Numbered from the stretch's first letter, positions 28,055 to 37,364 are shown. The stretch: DNA of 64,000 nt from Planctomycetota bacterium (GCA_016713175.1 JADJPQ010000001.1:434001-498000); one strand, 5' to 3'. Translations and numbers: made by a program. Notes: generated by a model from the sequence alone, not told the origin.

Positions 28055-29146
28055 ATGCAGAACGCCCTGGTCGCGGTGTTCCCGGCGCCTTTGGCCGACG
28101 TGGAGCTGCGGGAAATGCCGCTGCCCGAACTGGAGCCTGGCGGTGCGCTGCTGGCAGTGCAGTGCAGCGAGGTCTGCGGCACCGACGTGCACCTGCAGCA
28201 GGGTCGCCTGGCGGGCGTGCCGTATCCGCTGATTCCGGGGCACGTGACCGCCGGTGTGCTGGCGGCGGTGCGCGGCGAACTGCGCGACGTCGACGGGCAG
28301 CCGCTCCACGAAGGCGATGTGGTGACGTTCCTGGACGTGCACCGCACCTGCCATCAGTGCTGGTACTGCCTGGTCGCCAAGGCCAGCACCCGCTGCCCGC
28401 ACCGCAAGGTCTACGGCATCACCTATGGCGCCGCCGACGGTCTGTGCGGCGGCTGGGCGAGCCATCTGTATCTGAAGCCCGGCACCCGGGTGATCCGGCT
28501 CGGTACCGCGAGTCCGCGCGAGTTCCTGGTCGGCGGTTGCGCATTGCCCACCGCACTGCATGGCATCGAACGGGCGCGGATCGGCATCGGTGACGCGGTG
28601 CTGGTGCTCGGCATCGGTCCGGTCGGTCTGTCGCTGGCGATCCTGGCGCGGGCGGCTGGTGCCGGCACCGTGCTGGCGATCGGCGGGCCCGTGGCGCGGT
28701 TGCCGGCGGCGCGGGCGGTCGGCATCGACGACGTGCTCGACTTCACGATTGCCGACGCGGCGCAGCGCGAACAGTGGGTGCGGGAGCGGACGCAGGGGCG
28801 TGGTGCCGACGTCGTCCTCGAGGCTACGGGTTCACCTCAGGCGGTGGTGCAGGCGATGCGGTGCGCGCGCGACGCTGGCCGTGTCGTCGTGGTCGGGCAA
28901 TACACCGATCACGGCGATGTGCCGTTCAACCCGCATGCGGATCTGAACAAGAAGCACCTCGAGGTGCTCGGTTGCTGGGGTAGCGACTATGGGCATTTCC
29001 ACCGCGCCGTGCAGGTGGCGACGCATCCGCGGCTGGCGGCGCCATGGCGGGCGATGCCGGTGGCGGAGTTTCTGCTGCGCGATGTCGGCCAGGCGCTGGC
29101 GGCGGTGGCGCGCGGCGACGTGGTGAAGGCGCTGGTCCGGCCATAG
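28055..29146 (+). CDS. Zinc-dependent alcohol dehydrogenase (MDR superfamily)
   Basis: 363 aa. The catalytic zinc region has CSEVCGTDVHLQQG and IPGHVTAG; the usual Glu after GH is replaced by Val. The structural-zinc lobe has four cysteines in CHQCWYC and the following RCPH. The Rossmann motif is LGIGPVGLSLAILA, then VVLEATGSPQAVVQAMRCARDAGRVVVVGQY. This suits NAD(P)-linked oxidation of an alcohol or polyol; the substrate is unknown. ATG 28055 is preferred (MQNALVAVFPAPLADVELRE); ATG 28016 is in frame but would start inside the ArsR palindrome. It may share the operator region with arsR. Confidence 0.85.
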   Translation: MQNALVAVFPAPLADVELREMPLPELEPGGALLAVQCSEVCGTDVHLQQGRLAGVPYPLIPGHVTAGVLAAVRGELRDVDGQPLHEGDVVTFLDVHRTCHQCWYCLVAKASTRCPHRKVYGITYGAADGLCGGWASHLYLKPGTRVIRLGTASPREFLVGGCALPTALHGIERARIGIGDAVLVLGIGPVGLSLAILARAAGAGTVLAIGGPVARLPAARAVGIDDVLDFTIADAAQREQWVRERTQGRGADVVLEATGSPQAVVQAMRCARDAGRVVVVGQYTDHGDVPFNPHADLNKKHLEVLGCWGSDYGHFHRAVQVATHPRLAAPWRAMPVAEFLLRDVGQALAAVARGDVVKALVRP

Positions 29147-29186
29147 GCGATTTCGGTCCGGGCCCCGATTGCGTCGATAGCGATGC

Positions 29187-30620
29187 ATGCGCAAGCTCGT
29201 GGCTGTCGGAACGATCGGTGCCATCGTCATCGCGATCGGCGCTGCCGGCTTCTGTGTCGACCGCATCGCCGACGGGCAATGGCAGCAGATGTTGCGGGTG
29301 GCCAATGCGCAGCGCGCTGAACTCGCCACGGCGAACGTCACCAGGCCGCCGCTGTTCGGCGAGCCTGTCGTCGGGCGTACGTTCCAATGGTATGGCGAAG
29401 CGCTGGCTCTGGCGGCGGACCTGCGCGCCGACGACGCGACGCTGATCCGGCAGATGGCGCAGCGACCCGATTCGCTGGACCCGATGCAGCGCGACGAGTT
29501 GCTGGACCGCTGGCAGCCGGCGCTCGAGCTGCTGGTGGCCGGCGCGCATGCCGCCGAGGTCGGTTTCGAACTGCCGCGCGCCGACGATGATTCGGTTCGC
29601 GGACGGTCCCAGGACCTGCTGACCTATCGCGATCTGATCAATCTGCAGGTCGGGCACGCGGTGCGCGAACTGAGTGCCGGCCGCGAGGTCGGGGCCGTCG
29701 AGGCGACGCTGGATGCCCTGACCGTCGGCGTCGATCTGCTGCGTTCGCCGTTGCTGGTCGACCAGATGATCGGTTGCGCGTTGCTGGAGATCGCCGGCGC
29801 CGCGGCCTGGACGGACGAACGGCTGCGTGCGCTCTCACCAGCAGCGTTGTCTCGGCTGCAGGATGGTCTTGCTGCCGCCGATGCGTTGCTCGAACCGGGG
29901 ATCGACCTGCGCGGCGAGGTGGTGTGGATGGCCGAGTCACTGGCGGCCGCCGGCGGCGGGTTTTCGTGGGCGGCGTGGACGCATGCGTTCGCCGGGCACT
30001 GGCTGGCGGCCGATGCCGTGCTGCGCTTTGCCGAGGCGGCGACCCGTCTGCGTCTGCCGTCGGCAAACTGGTCGGCGCGCCGGGCGGTGCTGGAGCGGAT
30101 CTCGACGGCGTTCTCGTCCGGCAACAGCATCGCGACGATGGCGATGCCCAACCTGCTCGCCGCCGAACCGAATCAACGCGGGGCGATCGCCGGACTGCGG
30201 CTGCTGCGCCTGCATGTCGCGCATCGGCTCGCGGAGCCGTTGCCCGACCTGGCTGATCCGCTCGGTGATGGTGAACTCGAGGTCGACGTCGACGGCGAGA
30301 CCGTGGTGTTCCGTTCGGCGGGGAGCGCGCCGGCAAACGGATCGAACGGCGCGCGGCGGCAGACTGAGCGCTACTGGATCGCGGCGCGCAGCTGTTCGGC
30401 CAGTTCGGCCTTGCCCTGGTCGGTCAGCAGCTTGATCCAGCGTTCGGCGACGGCGCGCGGCTTGCGCCCCAGCCCGTCGGTCTCATCGAGGCTCGGCGCC
30501 CGTAGTTCTCTGGCCTGCCGGAGATCGGCGATTGCGGTCGCTGCATCGCCGGCTTCGAGCCGCAGCAGCGCGCGACCGCCGAGGGCCAGCACCGCGAAGT
30601 GGTTGGCGGAGTCGGTGTAG
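29187..30620 (+). CDS. Membrane-anchored helical protein of unknown function, 3' end antisense to neighbour
   Basis: 477 codons as read. An N-terminal TM segment (LVAVGTIGAIVIAIGAAGFCV) is followed by a helical region without a known domain. It resembles the protein at 25.7-26.9 kb in its C-terminal third (AGLRLLRLHVAHRLAEPLPDLADP). The natural family end seems to fall near VDGETVVFRSAGSAPA, about 30330. The remaining ~85 residues are Ser/Arg/Ala-rich and run antisense through the 3' end of the convergent gene for 250 bp. That tail looks like non-native read-through after loss of a stop codon. Confidence is high for the first 380 residues and low for the tail. Confidence 0.55.
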   Translation: MRKLVAVGTIGAIVIAIGAAGFCVDRIADGQWQQMLRVANAQRAELATANVTRPPLFGEPVVGRTFQWYGEALALAADLRADDATLIRQMAQRPDSLDPMQRDELLDRWQPALELLVAGAHAAEVGFELPRADDDSVRGRSQDLLTYRDLINLQVGHAVRELSAGREVGAVEATLDALTVGVDLLRSPLLVDQMIGCALLEIAGAAAWTDERLRALSPAALSRLQDGLAAADALLEPGIDLRGEVVWMAESLAAAGGGFSWAAWTHAFAGHWLAADAVLRFAEAATRLRLPSANWSARRAVLERISTAFSSGNSIATMAMPNLLAAEPNQRGAIAGLRLLRLHVAHRLAEPLPDLADPLGDGELEVDVDGETVVFRSAGSAPANGSNGARRQTERYWIAARSCSASSALPWSVSSLIQRSATARGLRPSPSVSSRLGARSSLACRRSAIAVAASPASSRSSARPPRASTAKWLAESV

Positions 30621-32434
30621 TCGGCGTTGGCTTTGGCGCTGGCGGCGAAGTGATCGATGCAGTCGTCATAGGCCGCCAGTGCCAGCAGCGGTCGCCTGTC
30701 CTTGGTGTGCAGTTCGCCGACCACGATCGCGGCATAACCGGCAAACCAGCGCGCGGTGGCCGCATCGGCGGCGTTGGCGACATGGGCGGCGTAGGCGCGG
30801 CGCACGGCTTCACCGCCGCGATCGGCGAGCAGCCGTTCGCGCCATGACTGGTGCAGTTCGCGGGACCAGGGCATCCGCGTGATGCCGCGCTGTAGCAACC
30901 TCTGCGCGTGGTGTCGCTCGCCGACGAAGCCGAAGAACGTCGCGGCTTCCTTCAGTTCGCCTTCGGTCGCATGCGGATGGTTGGCAACGGCCGTGAATCC
31001 GGCGGCGGCATGGCGTACGGCATCGAGCGCGACGGCATTGCGGTCTTTGCCGATCGCGTCGTAGACCTGCGCTGCCGCGGCGCGGCCGAGCGTGGCGAAC
31101 AGGCGGGCCCACACCGGCGTCGTCAGCTCCAGGCGATCACCGATCTCGACGGCCGCGGCCCAAGCGTCACTGGCCTGTTGATACGCCGTCGTACGATCGT
31201 CCTGGGCCCAGGCCGCGACTGCGAGCACCGCCCGTCCGTCGGCGCGGGTGACCGGATCGTTCTTGCTGTGCACGGCTTTGTCAGCCGCGCGCTGCGCATC
31301 GGCGAAGAACAGCGGCGCCATCTTGTCGCCGGTCGCGGCGTAGAACTCCGCCATCGCCAGATTCGCGCGCGCCAGCTGCAGCCGCGCCACGGGATCCTCA
31401 CCCGCTTGCTTCACCGCTGCTTCGGCGATGCCGACCGCCTGGTCGAGTTCGTTGCGGTCGCCGGTGACCGGAGGTGCTGCCGGCAGTCCGGCCAGTTGCG
31501 CGAGTGCGCCGCCGGTGGCCTGGGCGATCCCTTCGCTGGCCGCCGCATGATGGGCAGCCGCTTGCTTGCAGCCCGCGTGCTCGCTGGTGCCGAGCCGTTC
31601 CAGCGTCAGCACCAACAGCCGCCGCAGTTCGCCATCGTCGGCGCGCGCCAGGGCATCCTCGACGTCGATCAGTGCTTCCGACGTCGCGATCTTCGCCAGC
31701 GCCTTGGCGGCAGTCGCGAACACCGCGTCGTCGTCATCGCGCAGCGCGATCCGCAACAGGTCGAACGGTTCGTTGGCCGCCGCCGCGGCCGCCGCCAGCA
31801 GGTCGAGCCGCGCGCCGCGTTCCGCCGCCCGATAGCGCAGTTCCAGCGCGCGCCGGGCAGCGGCATCGCGTCGCGTCCAAAGGTCCTGGTTCGAAGGCTC
31901 GGGCAGCGGCTCGGCGGGACCGCGATGCGTGCGCACCTGATCGATCGCCGGCTGCATGCTGTTGTCCATGAAGCGGTCGAACAGCACCTTGCCATCCGGG
32001 CCGACGCCGACGTGACGCGGCGCGTTGCGGTTGTTGTTGAACCAGCGCGCGAACAGTTCCGGCTCGACGTTGATGTGTTCGCTGCAGGTGCAACCGGGGA
32101 AGCGCGGGCACTCGATCCGGTTGCCCTGCGCGTCGTAGTCCATCTCGTTGTGGCGGTCCGGTGAGGCGACCAGGCAGACGTAGCCTTCGGTCAGCGCCAT
32201 GAACTCGGTGCTCTTGTAGGTCGTGTTGGCGAAGCGTTCGCAGAACACCTCGCCGTCCATGTTGACGCACAACAGCAGCGGGCGGCCGGTGGCCCGCTGC
32301 ACGGTGAGGGCGTCGGCGAGTGAGCGTTGCCACTGGATCGCGGGGGTTGCGGCCGGTGCGGCAGCGGGTGGATCCTGCGGAACGGACAGCGACAGCGAGG
32401 CCACGAGGAGCACGGTCAGGGCGGCGGCGGTCAT
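30371..32434 (-). CDS. Exported protein: thioredoxin-like domain, HEAT-like and TPR-like repeats
   Basis: 687 aa with a signal peptide (LTVLLVASLSLSVPQ). Residues about 35-160 look thioredoxin-like (GRPLLLCVNMDGEVFCERFANTTY, then APRHVGVGPDGKVLFDRF) without a CXXC in the active-site position, although a CPRFPGCTC cluster lies at about 107-115. HEAT-like helices follow at about 215-290 (LLRIALRDDDDAVFATAAKAL). TPR-like helices run from about 325 to the end (PVARLQLARANLAMAEFYAATGD, ALGGRALLRLEAGDAATAI). The mix suggests a protein-binding scaffold outside the cytoplasm; the function is not known. It is convergent with the 29.2-kb gene. Confidence 0.6.
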   Translation of the reverse strand: MTAAALTVLLVASLSLSVPQDPPAAAPAATPAIQWQRSLADALTVQRATGRPLLLCVNMDGEVFCERFANTTYKSTEFMALTEGYVCLVASPDRHNEMDYDAQGNRIECPRFPGCTCSEHINVEPELFARWFNNNRNAPRHVGVGPDGKVLFDRFMDNSMQPAIDQVRTHRGPAEPLPEPSNQDLWTRRDAAARRALELRYRAAERGARLDLLAAAAAAANEPFDLLRIALRDDDDAVFATAAKALAKIATSEALIDVEDALARADDGELRRLLVLTLERLGTSEHAGCKQAAAHHAAASEGIAQATGGALAQLAGLPAAPPVTGDRNELDQAVGIAEAAVKQAGEDPVARLQLARANLAMAEFYAATGDKMAPLFFADAQRAADKAVHSKNDPVTRADGRAVLAVAAWAQDDRTTAYQQASDAWAAAVEIGDRLELTTPVWARLFATLGRAAAAQVYDAIGKDRNAVALDAVRHAAAGFTAVANHPHATEGELKEAATFFGFVGERHHAQRLLQRGITRMPWSRELHQSWRERLLADRGGEAVRRAYAAHVANAADAATARWFAGYAAIVVGELHTKDRRPLLALAAYDDCIDHFAASAKANADYTDSANHFAVLALGGRALLRLEAGDAATAIADLRQARELRAPSLDETDGLGRKPRAVAERWIKLLTDQGKAELAEQLRAAIQ

Positions 32435-32570
32435 GGGCGAGGATCCTACCGGGCCGTGCAGCGGTCGCGGCTCGAGCGTGTGCCTGGGCGGCGAGGGATT
32501 CTTTGCGGGCCCGTGCTACGCTGCGCCGCGCGTTGCGCTGAGAGGCGCTTTCGCATTTCTGGAGCAGAGC

Positions 32571-33392
32571 ATGAACGGCAACCGAACGCGTTGGTGGTTG
32601 GTGTGGACGTGGATCTGGGTCTGGGCCACGGCCTGCGCGGTGCCGCCCGGGGAGCGGATGGCGACAGCGGGGTTCGATGACTCCACCAATGGTCTGGTCG
32701 ACCACGCCGAACCGGCGGCCAACCCGCAGGCCGGCGCGTTCTTCAACGATGGCGATGACAAGGACATCCGAGGTCGCTCCGAGAACCTGTTCCGCGACAC
32801 CGACGACGACGGCCTGCCCGACCAGCGCGTCCAGGATCCGCAGAGCCAGCGGCTGTTGATCCAGACCGCCTCGATGTCGCTCGAGGTCGCGCGGCCCGAA
32901 GCGGCGATCGCCGACTTCGTCGCCAGGGCGCAGGCCGCCGGCGGCTACCTGACCGCGCAGCAGCAGACGCAAGTCACCGTTCGCGTGCCGGCGGCGAAAT
33001 TCGAAACGCTGCTCTCCGACCTGCGCGCCGCCGGCCGCGTGCTCAGCGAATCGCGTCAGGCCCAGGACGTCACCAAACAGTACTTCGACCTCGGCCTGCG
33101 GCTCGACTCCGCCAAACGCGCCCGCGAACGCCTGCTGGCGCTGCTGGAGAAGGCCAACAACGTCAAGGACATGCTCGAGATCGAAGCGCAGGTGCGCCGC
33201 CTGATCGAAGAGATCGAACGGATGGAGGGCGAACAGCGGTTCCTGGCCGACCAGGTGGCGATGTCGACGATCGCGGCGACGTTCCGCAGCACGGTAGCGG
33301 CGCCACCGCCGAGCAAGCCGCGACGGCGCGAACCGAGCCGGTTCGACTGGCTCGAGCACATCGGCGCCGAACGGGTGATGGAGGGCTTCTGA
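32571..33392 (+). CDS. DUF4349-domain lipoprotein
   Basis: 273 aa. GGAG lies 7 nt before the ATG. A Trp-rich leader ends WATACAVPPG, a plausible lipobox. A short Asp-rich linker (FRDTDDDGLPDQR) is followed by the DUF4349 core: LLIQTASMSLEVARPEAAIADFVARAQAAGGYL, then VPAAKFETLLSDLRAAGRVLSESRQAQDVTKQYFDL. A long coiled coil (about 175-235, SAKRARERLLALLEKANNVKDML) precedes the usual C-terminal TM position, but here the tail is basic and soluble (PPPSKPRRREPSRF). Its stop overlaps the next ATG (TGATG). DUF4349 proteins are envelope proteins of unknown role. Confidence 0.85.
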   Translation: MNGNRTRWWLVWTWIWVWATACAVPPGERMATAGFDDSTNGLVDHAEPAANPQAGAFFNDGDDKDIRGRSENLFRDTDDDGLPDQRVQDPQSQRLLIQTASMSLEVARPEAAIADFVARAQAAGGYLTAQQQTQVTVRVPAAKFETLLSDLRAAGRVLSESRQAQDVTKQYFDLGLRLDSAKRARERLLALLEKANNVKDMLEIEAQVRRLIEEIERMEGEQRFLADQVAMSTIAATFRSTVAAPPPSKPRRREPSRFDWLEHIGAERVMEGF

Positions 33393-33847
33393 TGCGCGCC
33401 CTGCTGTTGTCGTTGATTTCGCTGCTGCCTGCCTGTGCGTCGACGATGAACGCACCGACCGGGTTCGTGCGCCACGACCAGGCCGCCGAGTATCGCGCCA
33501 GCTCGAGCGATCGCGGCAAGTTGTGGTTGCGCGACTTCGCCGATCCCGATGGCGCCGACCTGGCGTTCTGCGCCGACGCGATGCGCCATGATCTGGTCGA
33601 GCAGCGCGGCTACGAACCGATCGGCGAGGGTGAGGTCAAGGACGCCGACGCTGCGCCGGGTCGTTGGCTGGAGTTCCAGGTCGGGATCGGGGGCGAGAAG
33701 CATGGCTATCTGCTCGCCGTCTGGGTGCGGCCCCGCGGGTGGCCGTGGACCGATCGCGTGCAGACCTGCGAGTTCCTGGCGCCGATGCCGGTGTTCACCG
33801 CGCGACGCGAGGCGGTGATGCAGGCATTGACGACGCTGAAGTGGTGA
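33392..33847 (+). CDS. Small lipoprotein of unknown function
   Basis: 151 aa. The signal peptide MRALLLSLISLLPAC ends in a lipobox (LPAC). The mature part has no recognised domain; it contains LWLRDFADPDGADLAFCADAMRHDLVEQRGYEPI and ends VMQALTTLKW. It starts one base inside the stop of the DUF4349 gene and is therefore probably translated with it; the two may act together in the envelope. Confidence 0.65.
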   Translation: MRALLLSLISLLPACASTMNAPTGFVRHDQAAEYRASSSDRGKLWLRDFADPDGADLAFCADAMRHDLVEQRGYEPIGEGEVKDADAAPGRWLEFQVGIGGEKHGYLLAVWVRPRGWPWTDRVQTCEFLAPMPVFTARREAVMQALTTLKW

Positions 33848-33857
33848 CGCCAAGGCC

Positions 33858-34481
33858 ATGAACCTGAATGGCTGGCTGCCGGTGTGTGCCGCGCCGGTCG
33901 AAGCCGCCGGGCTCGAGGATCTCGGGGTCCTGGTGGCGGGCGTCGGCAAGGTCGCGTTCGCGGTCGGGTTGACGCGCCGCCTGCTGCAGCAGCCACCCCA
34001 TGGCGTGCTGTTGTTCGGCGTCGCGGGTGCGTATCCCGCACGACATCGGCCCGGGACCTCGCTCGGTGTGGGCGATCTGTGCGTGGTTGCGTCGGATCGA
34101 CTCGCGGACGAGGGCGTGGTGACGACGACTGGCTTCACCGATCTTGCCGCGATGGGGCTTGGCGAGAGCGGCCCGTTCGCCATGGCGGTGGCGGAGAGTG
34201 CCTGGCTGGCGGCGCGGTTGCGGGTGCCCCTGGTCGTCGGCGCAACGGTCAGTACCTGCAGCGGTACCGAGATGGCGTCGGCAACGATCGCAGCCCGGGC
34301 CGTGGCCGAAGTCGAGTCGATGGAAGGCGCGGCGGCGGCATTCGTCTGCGCTCGAGCCGGCGTGCCGCTCGTGCAGTTGCGCGCGATCAGCAATCTGACC
34401 GGTGATCGCGATCGCGGCGGCTGGGATCTGCGCGGCGCGGTGGCGAAGGTGCAGGCGGCGGTGCGTCTGCTGCTCGCCTGA
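33858..34481 (+). CDS. mqnB: Futalosine hydrolase MqnB
   Basis: 207 aa nucleoside-phosphorylase-fold hydrolase. It has VLVAGVGKVAFAVGLTRRL, GVLLFGVAGAYP, GDLCVVASDRLADEGV, VVGATVSTCSGT and the base- and ribose-binding AEVESMEGAAAAFVCARAGVPLVQLRAISN. The family splits futalosine (or aminofutalosine) to dehypoxanthine futalosine in the mqn menaquinone pathway. The assignment over MTA/SAH nucleosidase is supported by mqnD 3 kb away. Only a receptor-like gene on the other strand separates the two. Confidence 0.82.
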   Translation: MNLNGWLPVCAAPVEAAGLEDLGVLVAGVGKVAFAVGLTRRLLQQPPHGVLLFGVAGAYPARHRPGTSLGVGDLCVVASDRLADEGVVTTTGFTDLAAMGLGESGPFAMAVAESAWLAARLRVPLVVGATVSTCSGTEMASATIAARAVAEVESMEGAAAAFVCARAGVPLVQLRAISNLTGDRDRGGWDLRGAVAKVQAAVRLLLA

Positions 34482-34484
34482 CGG

Positions 34485-37223
34485 TCACAGCACCTGGATC
34501 CACTGCAACAACGACAGGCTGCCGAGACCGGTGAACGGAATCACCAGTGCGCGCAGCATCGGATGATTGGCGGGTCCGGCGAAGATGCCGTGATTGAGCG
34601 CCTTCAGGTCGTCGCGGATCAGTCCGAGTCGTCTGGTGGCGCCGTTGTCGAGTTCGATCGCGAGCGACAGTTCGCGAATGGCGCGATCACGGACCTGCAG
34701 GGCCGTACGGTGCAGGGAGACGTGGGCCAGCAGCACGAGGGCGGCGCTGCCGAACATCACGATCTGCAGCCCGAGTGGCCAGGTCCAGTCGTCGAAGCCC
34801 CGCCAACGCGCCAGGCACAGGACCAGCAGCACGATGAACGGCCCGTAGATGCCCTTGCCGCCAGCCGTTGCCACGGTGGCCAGGAAGGTCCGCGCGGCGT
34901 GCCAATCGTCGATGGCCGGGCCACCGCGGCCGGAGGGCAGGCGGCGGCCGAGGGACCGGCAGCGGGCCACGCACTGGCGCGTCACTTCGATGACCAGGAA
35001 GGTCAGCCACAAGAGCGCCAGCACCGAGGCGAACAGGATCACCTTGTCGAACACGAAGACGATCCGGTCGCGAACCGGCGTGTGCGGCACGCCGAGGGCG
35101 ACGATCAGGGTGATGCCCACGCCCAGGAATGCGAGTGCCATCGCCAGTGCGCTCTTGGCCTTGTCGTTCAGCGTTTGGCCGGGCAACCGCATGGCCATCG
35201 GTGTCGTCGGGCCCGGCGGCGGTGTCGCGCGGGTGCTGCTCGTCGGCATGACGGTCCGGCGACCATCGGCCAGCGGCGGCGACATGCCGAACAGCCACAG
35301 TTGCAGCAGGGTCCTGGCATTGCCGAACGACCGGCGGATCCCGCTGGTCGCCCGTTCGGCCGTGCTGCAGGCCATGCTCCAGAGCGTCGGCGCGTTCGTC
35401 CGCCGGCTTTCGTGGTCGGGGTCCCTGGTCCAGAACGTCACCCGGCGCAGCGCCCGCAGCACGTGGTAGGCAAACACCATGGCCAGCGTCAGCGCCAGCA
35501 GCCGGGCAACCTCGGTTGGCCAGACACTGACGCCGTCGGTCCAATGCACCGGTTCGGCGCCAAGCCACATGATCAGCCACGAAACGGCCTGCAGGGCGAT
35601 CACCGTGAGCACCGCCAGATGCCACAGTCGATGCGCCCGCATGAACTTGGCCGTGGCGCGGGCTGCCTTGCCGCCGTTCAGCCACCAATGCGCCAACGCG
35701 CCGCAGGCCAACACGAGTACCAGCGCCAACGCGTTCCACAACAGGGCCGACCAGCGGTTGCCGTGCGGATCGTCGAGCCGGACCGGGCCATGGCTGCCGA
35801 CCTCGAACAACAGGCCGTTCGGCGGCGTGATCACCGCATGACCGCAGAGGAACTCGTGCATCGCACAGTAGGCCGCGGTCTGGTAGGCGTCGCGGAAGGG
35901 TGTCTCGATGCCCTCGTCGGCGTGCGGGTGTGCCGGACCGGCGTCGTCGTCGTGCCGATGCGGTTCGGGCAGCAGGCCGTGGCCCGATGCGACCACCAGG
36001 TTGCGCGTGTGCGGCAACTGCGACGGATGGCAGTAGTAGGCATCGAGGTCGCTGGTGAAGAACACCGCCTCCGGAAACGCCGGGCGCAGTGCTTGCAGGA
36101 TCAGCAGTTTGTCGTGGATGTCGCGGCCGAAGACGCCGATGGCGTCGAAGTCGCCGTCGTGACCCTGGCGGAACTCGCTGCGCAGGCGGCGCAAGTAGTC
36201 GATGGTGCCGGCACCATTCGGCGGCTCGATGATGCGACTGCCGGCGGCCCCGCTCTTGGCGTCCTGGTTGGGCAGCATCGAGGTGCCGTCGAGCCCGCGG
36301 GTGTACCAGGCTGCGGACAGGCGTCTTTCGGCCGATCCGTCGCGGCCGGCGTTGGCCAGTGCCTGTTGCCAGGCACGGGCGAATGCGCTGTCGCGTTCGA
36401 GCACCAGCAGGATCCGGTGGCTGGAACCGATGCCGCGCCGACGGAGTTCGCCGTCGAGCGTCTTGGCCAGGGCGCTGTCTGCGCACAGGAATGGCTTCAG
36501 GCGTGCTTTGGAATCTGCCGGCGCCGTCACCCACGGTGAGTAGAGTTGCAACTGGTCCGGCACGTTGGTGCGGGCGAGTGAGTCACTGGTCGTGGGGCCC
36601 AGGCACGCGATCGTCGTTGCCAGTGGAACGATGGCGGCATGGATCTTCCCGAGCTGTTGCTCGAAACACCGCTCCGGCAACCAGAACGCCAGGATCGTCG
36701 TCTGGCCGTTGCGGAACTCCTCGAACGCGAGCAGGGCGCCAGTCGGTGTGGTTGCCGGTGCCGCGTTGCCGGGATCCGAGCGCTGCGTCGTACCGTCGCG
36801 CGGCGTGTCGTGGTGTTCCGTGCCACTGTCGGCCGGGTTGGGTCGGGCATCCGGCAGTGCCAGTCCGTACACCCTGGTCGCGTCCGCAGGATGGAAATCG
36901 CAGGCGCTCATTGCTGCGTGCAGCGCAAACCGCGTTCGCCGGCGAGACTCCACGTCTTCCGCGGACATCGTCTCGGGGACGGCAATCAGCAGCGCCTTGG
37001 CTGCCTTGCCCGGGTCGGACGGCAGTGTTCGCACTTCCGGCTGCCGCGCCAGCGGGTCGTGCCACAGGCGTCCTTCGGCCGACGACTCGTCGACGGTGGT
37101 GCCGCGAGTTCGCGTCGTCGCGAACGACTCCTCGCCCGGCGTGAACAACGTCGCCAACAACGACAGCAACGCCAGGGCCGGCAGCCCGTAGCCGCCGCCG
37201 TGGCTCTCGTTCCGGTCCGACAT
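34485..37223 (-). CDS. Large membrane protein with periplasmic-binding-like domain and TM helices
   Basis: 912 aa, family not recognised by name. An N-terminal TM (LPALALLSLLATLF) leads to ~450 extracytoplasmic residues that resemble type 1 periplasmic-binding folds (HRILLVLERDSAFARAWQQALA, FDAIGVFGRDIHDKLLILQALRPAFPEAVFFTSD). A His/Asp-rich loop (HRHDDDAGPAHPHADEG) might bind metal. Then come about six to eight TM helices (WSALLWNALALVLVLACGAL, ALAMALAFLGVGITLIVALGV, IVFVFDKVILFASVLALLWL) and a short cytoplasmic end. There is no kinase, channel signature or ATPase. It sits between mqnB and mqnD on the opposite strand. I suspect a sensor or transport-linked receptor; this is inference. Confidence 0.6.
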   Translation of the reverse strand: MSDRNESHGGGYGLPALALLSLLATLFTPGEESFATTRTRGTTVDESSAEGRLWHDPLARQPEVRTLPSDPGKAAKALLIAVPETMSAEDVESRRRTRFALHAAMSACDFHPADATRVYGLALPDARPNPADSGTEHHDTPRDGTTQRSDPGNAAPATTPTGALLAFEEFRNGQTTILAFWLPERCFEQQLGKIHAAIVPLATTIACLGPTTSDSLARTNVPDQLQLYSPWVTAPADSKARLKPFLCADSALAKTLDGELRRRGIGSSHRILLVLERDSAFARAWQQALANAGRDGSAERRLSAAWYTRGLDGTSMLPNQDAKSGAAGSRIIEPPNGAGTIDYLRRLRSEFRQGHDGDFDAIGVFGRDIHDKLLILQALRPAFPEAVFFTSDLDAYYCHPSQLPHTRNLVVASGHGLLPEPHRHDDDAGPAHPHADEGIETPFRDAYQTAAYCAMHEFLCGHAVITPPNGLLFEVGSHGPVRLDDPHGNRWSALLWNALALVLVLACGALAHWWLNGGKAARATAKFMRAHRLWHLAVLTVIALQAVSWLIMWLGAEPVHWTDGVSVWPTEVARLLALTLAMVFAYHVLRALRRVTFWTRDPDHESRRTNAPTLWSMACSTAERATSGIRRSFGNARTLLQLWLFGMSPPLADGRRTVMPTSSTRATPPPGPTTPMAMRLPGQTLNDKAKSALAMALAFLGVGITLIVALGVPHTPVRDRIVFVFDKVILFASVLALLWLTFLVIEVTRQCVARCRSLGRRLPSGRGGPAIDDWHAARTFLATVATAGGKGIYGPFIVLLVLCLARWRGFDDWTWPLGLQIVMFGSAALVLLAHVSLHRTALQVRDRAIRELSLAIELDNGATRRLGLIRDDLKALNHGIFAGPANHPMLRALVIPFTGLGSLSLLQWIQVL

Positions 37224-37364
37224 GGGTTGGCCTCCGACCGATGGAACCGCCAGAGGATGGCGTTCGCACCCACCGGGAACGAGCGCTTGCTGCCGAATCC
37301 GTCATCGAGATGCCGGTTTCGGTGCAACCTGGTCGCTTCCCACACCGGCGCGGTTGCGGTACCA

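Noticed and set aside
32223..32570. N-terminal extension of the DUF4349 gene
   Set aside because: The leader peptide and a good GGAG ribosome site mark ATG 32571; the upstream part overlaps the divergent neighbour and has no homology.
34563..36539. 658-codon plus-strand open frame inside the receptor-like gene
   Set aside because: Its translation is Arg/Gln/His-rich without motifs, while the minus-strand frame shows a signal anchor and clear membrane helices.
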